Origin: Chromobacterium phragmitis
Lineage (GTDB): Bacteria; Pseudomonadota; Gammaproteobacteria; Burkholderiales; Chromobacteriaceae
Direction: 5' to 3'
DNA length: 64,000 nucleotides
Assembly (NCBI RefSeq): GCF_003325475.1
Contig: NZ_CP029495.1
Span: forward strand, 4,030,001-4,094,000
Below the pieces are notes generated by a model that saw only the letters and a program-made list of their open reading frames with translations, was not told the origin of the DNA and made no database searches. This document shows, piece after piece, positions 32,063 through 40,327 of the stretch (positions are counted from its first letter, which is position 1; each line of letters starts with the position of its first letter). Made by a program: the position numbers and the translations under genes.

Positions 32063-34888
32063 GTGTGGGTTGCAGTCGTACTATTGCTGCTGGCGCTGGG
32101 CGTCGCCGGCTGGCTGGCGAAAAGCGGCAAACTGCCGCAACTGATGAGCAAACTGGATGGCTTGCTGGGCGTGGAAGGCCGCGGCGAGCGCTACCAGCCT
32201 GACTATTTTGCCGAGCGGATAGCGCCGGCGGAAAGCGGCGGCCAGCCCCCGGCCGAGGCCGAAATCGAAGCGCCGGCGCGCGCGTTCGAAGCGGCGGAAG
32301 ACAGCGGGCCGCAACCTTTGCCCCGGGCCACTCCCGTCAAGTCGTCCCGGCCGATCCGCGTCGAAGGACTGGCTGACGGCGAAAAACCCAAGGACACCAT
32401 CATCCTGCCTAGACGGCAGCAAGCGGCCAAACCGAAGACCGAGGCCGAGCTGCCGATGCTGGAGCTGTCGCGCGAGTATCGCCGCGGCAAGGCCCAGAAG
32501 CCTGCCAGCCCTGAGGCGCCGCCGACGCTGCCGGTGATAGGCCTGTCGGAAATGCAAAGCAATATGCGGCAGGATTACCGCCGCCGCCAGCGAGCCAAGG
32601 GCATTGAAGATTCCGCCAGCCGCGAGGACGGCTTGCCCGTGATCGGCAGCGGAGAAGTCCGCGCAGCCGTAGCCAATCTGCACGCCCACCGGCACCAGCC
32701 CGCGCCCAAGCCCGCGCCGTTGCCGAAAGTGGAGTTGGTGCCCATCCCGCGCGCCAAGCCGGAACCCAAACCGGACCCGGTCAAGCCGCTGGTGATTCTG
32801 GAGCCGTTGCGCAAATCGCCTCCGGACCCCGCTCCGGGATCCAGCCCGACCGAGGCGGCGGCCCCCTTCCCGCCAGCCGCCTTGTCCGCCGGCGAGCCGA
32901 CTGCGCCAGCGCCTGGCGAGTTGCCGCCGGCGCTCGTGAGCGACGAAGCTTCCGCGCTGCCGGCATGGCAGGAGATTGGATCGGCCAAGGCGTCTGTCGA
33001 GAAAACCGCGGAAGCGGAAGAGGAGTCGCCGACGCCCATTGAGACGGTCGAACCCGCCCGGCAAGCGCTTGCCGCTTCGACGCCGCCCGAGCCGATGGAA
33101 AGCGTCGAGGACGCCGCTCCGGCTTCACGCGCGCCGTGGCGCTGGCCGCAAACGCGAGAGGTGTTGATTCAGCAGGAAGACGACGCGCCGACCATCGTTC
33201 AGCAAACGGCATTGCCCGAACCAGCGGCGCCGACGCTGGCCGCCACCGCCGCCCAGCTTGCCGCCAACCCCATGCCCTGGACGCTGATGGAGGAAAAGTC
33301 GGCTCCTGAGGAGGCCACGTCTTTCCTGGCGACAGAAGAGAGCGGGCCGCCGGCTTGGTCGCCAGCGCCTCAGACTGAGGAGATTGAGCGTCCCGCTTAC
33401 GACGACTCCATGCTGCCCGGCCTCGACCTGCTGCGGCCGGCCGATGCCGCTCAGGAAGCCTGCAATCAAGATGAGCTGCTCGAGCGCGGCATTGTGATCG
33501 AGGAGAAATGCGCAGAGTTCAAGGTCAAGGTCAGCGTGGTGGATGCCTACGCCGGCCCGGTGATTACCCGCTATGAGGTCGAGCCGGCGGTGGGCGTGCG
33601 CGGCAACCAGGTGGTGAACCTGATGAAGGACTTGTCGCGCGCGCTGGGCCTCGCGTCCATCCGCGTGGTGGAGACGATACCGGGCAAGACCTGCATGGGC
33701 CTGGAGCTGCCCAATCCCACGCGGCAGATGATACGGCTGTCGGAAATCTTTTCCGCCGACGTGTTTCAGCATAACGCCTCGCGGCTGACAATGGCGCTGG
33801 GCAAGGACATCACCGGCGAACCGGTGGTGGCCGATCTGGCCAAGGCGCCGCACCTCTTGGTGGCCGGCACCACCGGCTCCGGCAAGTCGGTGGGCGTCAA
33901 TGCGATGATCTTGTCGCTGCTGTACAAGGCGACGCCGGAAGAAGTCCGCTTCATCATGATCGACCCCAAGATGCTGGAGCTGTCGGTCTACAACGACATT
34001 CCGCATTTGCTGGCGCCGGTGGTGACCGACATGAAGCTGGCCGCCAACGCGCTGAACTGGTGCGTGGGCGAGATGGAGCGCCGCTACCGGCTGATGAGCG
34101 CTTTGGGCGTGCGCAACCTGGCCGGCTACAACCAGAAAGTCCGCGAAGCGGCCGAGCGCGGCCAGCGCATTGCCAATCCGTTCAGCCTGACGCCGGAAAT
34201 GCCGGAGCCTTTGGACAAGTTGCCCTTCATCGTGGTGGTGGTGGACGAATTCGCCGACCTGATGATGGTGGCCGGCAAGAAGATCGAGGAACTGATCGCC
34301 CGCCTGGCGCAGAAGGCCCGGGCCGCCGGCATCCACCTGATCCTGGCCACCCAGCGGCCGTCGGTGGACGTGATCACCGGTCTGATCAAGGCCAATATCC
34401 CGACGCGGATCGCCTTCCAGGTGTCCAGCAAGATAGACAGCCGCACCATCCTGGACCAGATGGGCGCGGAGAGCCTGCTGGGCCAGGGCGACATGCTGTT
34501 CTTGCCGCCCGGCACCGGCTATCCGCAACGGGTGCACGGCGCCTTCGTTACCGACGACGAGGTGCACGCGGTGGTCGAGCACCTGAAGCAGTACGGCGAG
34601 CCGGATTACGTGGAAGGCCTGCTGACCGGCGAAAGCGAGGCGGACGACGCCTCGGCGGACGCGACGGCCAAGGCGCAGGCGGCGACGGAGTCCGACCCGC
34701 TGTACGACGAGGCGGTGGAAATCGTGCTGCGCACCCGCAAGCCGTCCATCTCCGGCGTGCAGCGCCATTTGCGCATCGGCTACAACCGCGCCGCGCGGCT
34801 GATCGAGGAGATGGAGGCCGCAGGCATCGTCAGTCCGATGGAGAGCAACGGCAACCGCACGGTGCTGGCGCCGCAACGGGATTTCTGA
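32063..34888 (+). CDS. ftsK: FtsK/SpoIIIE-type DNA translocase with a single N-terminal membrane segment
   Basis: A 941-residue protein. One hydrophobic helix (residues ~2-19), not the usual four, precedes a ~440-residue Pro/Ala/Glu-rich linker. The alpha domain is at about 470-570. The RecA-like motor has Walker A GTTGSGKS (602-609), Walker B VVVVDEFADL (~725) and LATQRPSVDVITG. The winged-helix gamma domain (YDEAVEIVLRTRKPSISGVQRHLRIGYNRAARLIEEME region) ends it, indicating KOPS recognition and XerCD activation. GTG start. It may be a paralogue of a four-helix FtsK elsewhere. Confidence 0.88.
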   Translation: MWVAVVLLLLALGVAGWLAKSGKLPQLMSKLDGLLGVEGRGERYQPDYFAERIAPAESGGQPPAEAEIEAPARAFEAAEDSGPQPLPRATPVKSSRPIRVEGLADGEKPKDTIILPRRQQAAKPKTEAELPMLELSREYRRGKAQKPASPEAPPTLPVIGLSEMQSNMRQDYRRRQRAKGIEDSASREDGLPVIGSGEVRAAVANLHAHRHQPAPKPAPLPKVELVPIPRAKPEPKPDPVKPLVILEPLRKSPPDPAPGSSPTEAAAPFPPAALSAGEPTAPAPGELPPALVSDEASALPAWQEIGSAKASVEKTAEAEEESPTPIETVEPARQALAASTPPEPMESVEDAAPASRAPWRWPQTREVLIQQEDDAPTIVQQTALPEPAAPTLAATAAQLAANPMPWTLMEEKSAPEEATSFLATEESGPPAWSPAPQTEEIERPAYDDSMLPGLDLLRPADAAQEACNQDELLERGIVIEEKCAEFKVKVSVVDAYAGPVITRYEVEPAVGVRGNQVVNLMKDLSRALGLASIRVVETIPGKTCMGLELPNPTRQMIRLSEIFSADVFQHNASRLTMALGKDITGEPVVADLAKAPHLLVAGTTGSGKSVGVNAMILSLLYKATPEEVRFIMIDPKMLELSVYNDIPHLLAPVVTDMKLAANALNWCVGEMERRYRLMSALGVRNLAGYNQKVREAAERGQRIANPFSLTPEMPEPLDKLPFIVVVVDEFADLMMVAGKKIEELIARLAQKARAAGIHLILATQRPSVDVITGLIKANIPTRIAFQVSSKIDSRTILDQMGAESLLGQGDMLFLPPGTGYPQRVHGAFVTDDEVHAVVEHLKQYGEPDYVEGLLTGESEADDASADATAKAQAATESDPLYDEAVEIVLRTRKPSISGVQRHLRIGYNRAARLIEEMEAAGIVSPMESNGNRTVLAPQRDF

Positions 34889-34902
34889 TTCCTTGCCCCA
34901 AT

Positions 34903-34937
34903 AAAAAAACGCCGCGTATCATCGCGGCGTTTTTTTA
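34903..34937. terminator. Bidirectional terminator between ftsK and the Hsp70 gene
   Basis: AAAAAAACGCCGCG / CGCGGCGTTTTTTT with a 6-base loop, between convergent genes. Confidence 0.92.
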
Positions 34938-34954
34938 TCAGCTTGTCCGGGGAC

Positions 34955-36220
34955 TTAGCCGTAGCGCTTTTTCGCTTCGATGGCCAAGCCGCTGCCGATG
35001 CTGCCGAACAGATTGCCCTCCACGTGGCGGGCATTGGGCAACAGCGAGCGGATGCCGTCGCGCAGCGCCGGCACGCCGCTGGAGCCGCCGGTGAAGAACA
35101 CGGTATCCACGTTCCCGGCTTTGAGTCCGGCATCGTCCAGCAGCTTGCTGACAGTGCCGCCGACGCGGTCCAGCAGCGAGGCGATGCTGGTTTCGAAGTC
35201 GGTTCGGCTGAGATCGCAATGCAGGCCGCGCTCGATGGCGTCCAGTGCCAGGCGGTGTCTGCTCTGGTCGGACAGCGCGATCTTGGCGGCTTCCACCTCC
35301 ATCGCCAGCCAGTGGCCGGCGCGTTCCTGGATCAGCTTGAACAAGCGGTCCAACTTTAGCGGCTCGGCGGCGTCGCGGTGCACATCCTGCAGATCCATCC
35401 AGGCCTTGCGGGTGTAGGCGAAATTGATGGTGTGCCAGGTGGCAAGGTTGAAGTACTGGCTGGACGGCATCTCCGCATTGTTGCGCAGCCGGGTCTTGAA
35501 GCCAAACAAAGGCATCACGCCGTGCAGGCTCAGCTGGCGGTCGAAATCGGTGCCGCCGATATGCACGCCGCCGGTGGCCAGGATGTCGTCGCGGCGCTCG
35601 GCATGGCTGCGGCGCTCTGGCGACAGGCGGATCAAGGTGAAGTCCGAGGTGCCGCCGCCGATGTCGACGATCAGCACCAGTTCTTCCTTCTGAATGTTGG
35701 ACTCGTAGTCGAACGCCGCGGCGATCGGCTCCAGCTGAAAGGAGATGTCCTTGAAGCCCACCTGGCGGGCAATATCGGCCAGCGTATCCTGGGCCAGCTT
35801 GTCGGCCTGAGGATTGTCGTCCACAAAATAGACCGGGCGTCCCAGCACTACTTGATCGAAGGCCTGGCCGGCGCTGGATTCGGCGCGAAGCTTCAGCTCC
35901 TGGATGAACAGCTTCAGCAGATGGCGGAACGGCAGCGCCTTGCCCTGGACCTCCGTCTGGCTGTCGATCAGGCTGGAGCCCAGCAGGCTCTTCAGCGAAC
36001 GCATCAGCCGGCCTTCAAAGCCATCGATATACTCCGCCAGCGCCGCGCGGCCGAAACGGGAATGATCTTCCTCATAATTGAAGAACACCACCGAGGGCAG
36101 GGTGATCTTGCCGTCTTCCAGCTGCAGCAAGGTGTCACGGCCGGGACGCAGCCAACCGACGGTGGAATTGGAGGTGCCAAAGTCTATGCCGCAGGCGCGG
36201 GCGGCAGTTTGGTGAGTCAT
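34955..36220 (-). CDS. Hsp70-family protein without substrate-binding domain (YegD-like)
   Basis: A 421-residue actin-fold ATPase. The N-terminal phosphate-1 motif CGIDFGTSNSTVGW, phosphate-2 VLIVDIGGGTSDFTLIRL and adenosine motif FFTGGSSGVPALRDGI are intact. The protein ends after the nucleotide-binding domain; there is no C-terminal peptide-binding domain or lid. It resembles E. coli YegD, an uncharacterised short Hsp70. Followed by a terminator shared with ftsK; the tyrosine recombinase gene lies upstream in the same direction. Confidence 0.85.
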   Translation of the reverse strand: MTHQTAARACGIDFGTSNSTVGWLRPGRDTLLQLEDGKITLPSVVFFNYEEDHSRFGRAALAEYIDGFEGRLMRSLKSLLGSSLIDSQTEVQGKALPFRHLLKLFIQELKLRAESSAGQAFDQVVLGRPVYFVDDNPQADKLAQDTLADIARQVGFKDISFQLEPIAAAFDYESNIQKEELVLIVDIGGGTSDFTLIRLSPERRSHAERRDDILATGGVHIGGTDFDRQLSLHGVMPLFGFKTRLRNNAEMPSSQYFNLATWHTINFAYTRKAWMDLQDVHRDAAEPLKLDRLFKLIQERAGHWLAMEVEAAKIALSDQSRHRLALDAIERGLHCDLSRTDFETSIASLLDRVGGTVSKLLDDAGLKAGNVDTVFFTGGSSGVPALRDGIRSLLPNARHVEGNLFGSIGSGLAIEAKKRYG

Positions 36221-36291
36221 TCAGCATCTCCTTGAAAATAAAAGAGGCGCGATGGTACGCGGAATGGCGAGGAAAGGGAAGGGCGAAACGC

Positions 36292-37380
36292 TCAGCAATC
36301 GCGTTTCAGCTTGTGCCGCCGGTTGGCTTCGTGGCGCGCGTCCTCTTCGCTGTGCAGATAGCGGCGGGTGGTCTGGATGCTGGCGTGGCGCAGGTTCTGG
36401 CTGACCATCAGCAAAGGTATGCCGGCTTCCAGCTGATGGCTGGCGGCGGTATGGCGCAGCCAATGCGTGCTGGCCTCGCGCAGACTCGCTCGCATTTCAT
36501 CGCGGGGCGCGCTGGCCTCGGCCCGGGAGAAGATTTCCTTGCAAACTAGATAAATGGCTTTGTCCGAAAGCGGCATTGCCTGGCCTTTGCCGCCGATCCG
36601 GCAAACCAGTGGCGTCTCATCGTCGGCAGCGGGTTGCTGCGGCAGGCCCAAGCTCAACCGATAACGGGCCAGCGCCTCCATCAGCTCGTCAGACAGCGGA
36701 ATGCGGGCGGACACGCCGCCCTTGCCTGTCACTTGCCACCACCAGTTGCCGTTGCGCCTGGACAGGTCGCAAGTCCGGGCGGCGGCTACTTCGGCGCGGC
36801 GGGCCCCAGTCAGGTAAAGCAGGGTGAACAGCCAGCGGGCGCGCTCGGCGTGGCGGACTTCCCTGGCGCTGCCGCGCGGCATGCCGCTCAATGCGTCCTG
36901 GACATGGCGCCAACAGTCGGCGTCAAGAAAACGCTCCACTTCCTGGCTTGCCTGGCGCGCGCCGCGCCGCCGAAGCAGCTTGAAAGGATTTCCTCCCAGG
37001 TAGCCGGCGTCATTCAGGTAAGCGAACAGGGCGCCCAGCACGGTCAGGCTGTGCTCAACGCTGGCGGGCGACAGCGGCCGACTGAATGGTTTCCAGTCAG
37101 GGTGGCTGCGCGGTCGAGACGGCCCTATCCAGCGCTCGGCCGGGTAGGGCGAGGCGAGGAAGCGCCGGTAATCGAGCACATCCTCGCGTTTGAGCCGCGA
37201 TAGCGTTTGTTGGCGGTCCGCCAGCCACAATATCAAGCGCTCGGCTTCGCGGCGGTAGACCGCGAGCGTGGCAGGCCGGTCGGCGTGCTCGGCCAGCCAG
37301 GTCAGCACCGCCTGGGCGTCTGACTTGGCTTGTATCAGCGAGCGGGCGCCGGAATCGGCGCGAAAAACATCTGGCAGCAT
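36292..37380 (-). CDS. Solitary tyrosine recombinase / phage-type integrase family protein
   Basis: A 362-residue tyrosine recombinase with an N-terminal core-binding domain (about 20-140) and a catalytic domain. Catalytic residues: Arg in YLTGARRAEVAAAR, Lys in TGKGGVSARI, H-x-x-R in HWLRHTAASHQLEAG, and LRHASIQTTRRYLHSEE with the tyrosine. It is distinct from XerC at 11.8 kb and has an extra insertion before the catalytic domain. No att-like repeats, tRNA or phage genes are nearby. It lies 34 bases after map, and no Shine-Dalgarno is visible. Confidence 0.8.
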   Translation of the reverse strand: MLPDVFRADSGARSLIQAKSDAQAVLTWLAEHADRPATLAVYRREAERLILWLADRQQTLSRLKREDVLDYRRFLASPYPAERWIGPSRPRSHPDWKPFSRPLSPASVEHSLTVLGALFAYLNDAGYLGGNPFKLLRRRGARQASQEVERFLDADCWRHVQDALSGMPRGSAREVRHAERARWLFTLLYLTGARRAEVAAARTCDLSRRNGNWWWQVTGKGGVSARIPLSDELMEALARYRLSLGLPQQPAADDETPLVCRIGGKGQAMPLSDKAIYLVCKEIFSRAEASAPRDEMRASLREASTHWLRHTAASHQLEAGIPLLMVSQNLRHASIQTTRRYLHSEEDARHEANRRHKLKRDC

Positions 37381-37388
37381 GGAGAGAC

Positions 37389-37407
37389 GGCCGCCGCGAG
37401 GGCGGCC
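37389..37407 (-). other. GC-rich hairpin between map and the recombinase gene
   Basis: GGCCGCC / GGCGGCC with a 5-base loop and no T-tract. It occupies the place of the recombinase ribosome-binding site, ending 9 bases before its ATG, and could limit that gene's translation. Confidence 0.45.
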
Positions 37408-37414
37408 GGCGCGC

Positions 37415-38212
37415 TTACTTGAAGCTGGGCTTGGCTGGGGTGCCGGCCGACTGGGTGAGGATTTCGTAGCCGGTTTCGGTGACCAGTACGGTGTGCTCCC
37501 ACTGGGCGGACAGGCTGCGGTCCTTGGTGACCACGGTCCAGCCGTCGGCCAGCATGCGCAGGTGGCGCTTGCCTTGGTTGATCATCGGCTCGATGGTGAA
37601 GATCATGCCGGCCTGAATCTCCAGTCCGGTGCCCGGGCGTCCGTAGTGCAGAATCTGCGGCTCCTCGTGGAATTTCTTGCCGATGCCATGGCCGCAGAAT
37701 TCCTGAACCACGCTGTAGCCGGCGCTTTCGGCATAGCTCTGCACCGCGTAGCCGATGTCGCCCAGCGTGGCGCCCGGCTTTACTTTCTCGATGCCTTTCC
37801 ACATGGCTTCATAGGTGATCTTGCTCAGGCGCTTGGCATGCGGGCTGACGTCGCCGACGAAGAACATGCGGCTGGTATCGCCGTGGTAGCCGTCCTTGAT
37901 CACGGTGATGTCCAAGTTCAGGATGTCGCCGTTCTTCAGCGGCTTGTCGTTGGGGATGCCGTGGCAGATCACGTGGTTGACCGAGGTGCAGACCGACTTC
38001 GGGTACGGATTATGCCCGTCCGGCGCGTAGTTCAGCGGCGCGGGGATGGTGCCTTGCACATTGACCATGTAGTCGTGGCACAGCTTGTCGATGGCTTCGG
38101 TGGTGATGCCGGGTTTGATGTGCGGCGTGATGAAGTCCAGGACTTCCGAGGCCAGGCGGCCGGCGACGCGCATTTTTTCGATATCTTGGGCGTCTTTTAT
38201 ATGAATGCTCAT
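37415..38212 (-). CDS. map: Methionine aminopeptidase, type I
   Basis: A 265-residue M24 metalloprotease removing N-terminal methionine. Metal-ligand segments: ILNLDITVIKDGYHGDTSRMF (two Asp), CGHGIGKKFHEEP (His), and later MIFTIEPMIN (Glu) and QWEHTVLVTETG (Glu). Start at MSIHIKDAQDIEKM; the frame extends 16 codons further upstream without family similarity. Confidence 0.94.
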   Translation of the reverse strand: MSIHIKDAQDIEKMRVAGRLASEVLDFITPHIKPGITTEAIDKLCHDYMVNVQGTIPAPLNYAPDGHNPYPKSVCTSVNHVICHGIPNDKPLKNGDILNLDITVIKDGYHGDTSRMFFVGDVSPHAKRLSKITYEAMWKGIEKVKPGATLGDIGYAVQSYAESAGYSVVQEFCGHGIGKKFHEEPQILHYGRPGTGLEIQAGMIFTIEPMINQGKRHLRMLADGWTVVTKDRSLSAQWEHTVLVTETGYEILTQSAGTPAKPSFK

Positions 38213-38293
38213 TGTATTGGCTTGCAGTGATTGGCGGCTAATGAGACGTAATTCTAACAAAACGCGGCTCTCGCGGCACCCGGCGGAACGGCA

Positions 38294-39058
38294 TTAATCC
38301 GCATGCCTGTCCAGCCAGTCTTGCAATTGGGCGCATAAATCGTCCAGTTCGGCCCGAAAGGCGTCGAACAGCGGCTCCAGACCATCCTCGCCTTGTTTTA
38401 CCGCGTGTTCGAGCTCCAGCGCCCGGCGGATGAATTCGTCGCGGGCAAAGGTGCCCAGCGAGCCTCGATAACCGTGTATCAGCTTGGCCGCGGAAGCCGC
38501 GTCTCCATCGCGCCAGCGTTGCCGAGCCAGGTCGAAGTCTTGGCGGCAACCGATGACGGCCTCGCGCACGGTATTGCGCAATCTGCCGGCCGAAGCGCGA
38601 TGCAATAGCTCCAGCGTGCTCAGCTTCAGCTTGTCGTAGATTGCGGAGGTCGTCAGTCCGGCCCGGCTTCGGTAGTGATTGATCAGGCGCTGCAGCGCCG
38701 AGATGTCCACCGGCTTGGTCAGGAAGCCATCCATTCCAGCCGCGCGGCAGTTTTCCAACTCCTGCGCGCTGGCGGTCAGCGCGATGATGGGAATGTCCAG
38801 CCCCAGTTCATTCCGGACCTCCCTCGTCGCGCTTAGCCCATCCTGCACCGGCATTTGCAGATCCATCAACACCAGTTGGTAGCGCTCCGCATGCCTCCGC
38901 AGCGCCCGCACCGCCGCTGCGCCGTCCTCCACGCAATCCAGCACGATATCCAGGTCATCGGCCAAGCCGCCAAGCAGCAGCCGGTTGATTTCGTCGTCGT
39001 CGGCCAGCAATACATTCATCTCGCCCGTCGAGCTGGCGGTTTCGCATTGCTGGACCAT
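38294..39058 (-). CDS. Response regulator with C-terminal Hpt domain
   Basis: A 254-residue protein. Receiver at residues ~13-130 (NVLLADDDEINRLL, phospho-acceptor Asp in LVLMDLQMP, Thr/Ser in IIALTAS, Lys in GFLTKPVD). A histidine phosphotransfer domain at ~165-254 carries the phosphorylatable His in KLIHGYRGSLGTFA. No DNA-binding or enzymatic output is present, so it should shuttle phosphate in a relay. Start at ATG 39058 behind GGAG. It is divergent from the REC protein gene at 39.2 kb and near the BvgS-like kinase. Confidence 0.88.
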   Translation of the reverse strand: MVQQCETASSTGEMNVLLADDDEINRLLLGGLADDLDIVLDCVEDGAAAVRALRRHAERYQLVLMDLQMPVQDGLSATREVRNELGLDIPIIALTASAQELENCRAAGMDGFLTKPVDISALQRLINHYRSRAGLTTSAIYDKLKLSTLELLHRASAGRLRNTVREAVIGCRQDFDLARQRWRDGDAASAAKLIHGYRGSLGTFARDEFIRRALELEHAVKQGEDGLEPLFDAFRAELDDLCAQLQDWLDRHAD

Positions 39059-39229
39059 GGTTTCTCCTGCGTCGCCAGACTGCCTCGATAGCATCCGCAA
39101 TGACTTTGCCGTCAGCATATTCTGTCGCGGGTCCGAGGAAGAGCTATAGCTGTAATGTTGGAATGACGAGATAGTAGGCAAAGCGTGAATGCTTGAGTAG
39201 AAGCTTAGACAAGCGAAAGGGCGGTGGAA

Positions 39230-40312
39230 ATGGAAAAACACCGGATGCTGGTGATTGATGACGATCCTATTCTGACCCAGATCATGCAAATGCTGTTCGA
39301 GGCCACGCTGGATCTTACGTGCCGAAGCAGCGGCGAGGAGGGGGTGCAGGCAGTGCGGGAGACCTTGCCGGAGATCGTGCTGCTCGACATCGAGATGGCC
39401 GGCATGGACGGTTACGAAGTCTGCCGCCGGATACGGGAGCTGGATCTGCCATCCCAGCCCTACATCATTTTCGTATCCGCGCACAGCGATCCGGTCAAGA
39501 GGCTGGCGGCCTACAGCGTCGGCGGCGAGGACTTCGTCGGCAAGCCGCTGCAGCCGGAGGAGCTGGTGCGCAAGGTGGGGCAGGCGCTCAGCTATCGTCG
39601 GGAAATTCACGAGTTGAGAACCCAGGCTCAGGGGGCGATGTCGGTGGCGATGTCCGCGATGACCGACAGCAGCGCGCTGGGCATTTGCCTGCAGTTTTTC
39701 CGCAAGCTGTTCCAGATATCCGATCCTGAGCAACTGATGAAAACCACGCTGGACACGCTAGCGGAATTCGGGCTCAGCGCCACCGTGCAATTGCGGGTGG
39801 ACGGCGCTGCGAGAACGTTGAATTCCGCTCAACTGGACGACCACATGGAGTCGCTGCTGTTGCGGGACTTGTCCGCCGACCAGCAACATATCGTCTCTTA
39901 CGGCAGCCGCACCGCCTTCAACTACGGGCCTGTCTCGCTGCTGATTCAGAACATGCCGGTGGACGACGAAGAAAGGTATGGCAAGCTTAAGGACTATCTG
40001 GCGCTGATGGGCGAAGGCGCGGCGGAGCGGGCTGAAGCGATGGCGAGGGACCGCGCCGGGGATAGATTGACCCAAGCGCGCAGCGTCTTGGGAGGCCTGC
40101 TTCAAAACCATCAAGCTGGCATGGCGGAGGCCCGGATGCTGCAGGAGGTGGCGCTATCCCGGCTGGGAGGCATGGCGAAGGAGTTCGGCCTGAGCCCAGC
40201 CCAAACCTCGGCGCTGCTCGATGCGGCTGGCGAGGCGCTGGGAGGCCTTTGCCAGCTTCAAGGCCGGCAGGAGGCCGGTTTGAGCTTATTGCGTGCCACG
40301 CTGGGGACCTGA
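39230..40312 (+). CDS. Response regulator with unrecognised C-terminal output domain
   Basis: A 360-residue protein. Receiver at ~5-125: MLVIDDDPILTQIM, acceptor Asp in IVLLDIEMAGMDGYEVC, FVSAHSD, and the conserved Lys in DFVGKPLQ. The C-terminal ~230 residues match no family I can name. They contain LGICLQFFRKLFQISDPEQLMKTTLDTLAEFG and a RDGAARTLN-like sensor-type fold that recalls a degenerate GAF domain, then a helical segment. It is flanked by a REC-Hpt gene (divergent) and a hybrid kinase gene (convergent). Start at ATG 39230; GTG 39224 possible. Confidence 0.8.
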   Translation: MEKHRMLVIDDDPILTQIMQMLFEATLDLTCRSSGEEGVQAVRETLPEIVLLDIEMAGMDGYEVCRRIRELDLPSQPYIIFVSAHSDPVKRLAAYSVGGEDFVGKPLQPEELVRKVGQALSYRREIHELRTQAQGAMSVAMSAMTDSSALGICLQFFRKLFQISDPEQLMKTTLDTLAEFGLSATVQLRVDGAARTLNSAQLDDHMESLLLRDLSADQQHIVSYGSRTAFNYGPVSLLIQNMPVDDEERYGKLKDYLALMGEGAAERAEAMARDRAGDRLTQARSVLGGLLQNHQAGMAEARMLQEVALSRLGGMAKEFGLSPAQTSALLDAAGEALGGLCQLQGRQEAGLSLLRATLGT

Positions 40313-40327
40313 CGAAATCCGCTGAAT

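Noticed and set aside
33125..34876. 583-codon open frame opposite ftsK
   Set aside because: Complement of the conserved FtsK motor; no family motif and no plausible start context.
37389..37407. Map terminator
   Set aside because: A strong GC hairpin is present but there is no T-tract, so I did not call it a Rho-independent terminator.
39059..39733. N-terminal extension of the REC-Hpt protein
   Set aside because: It lies opposite the REC protein gene at 39.2 kb; a good ribosome-binding site and the receiver start fix the gene at 39058.
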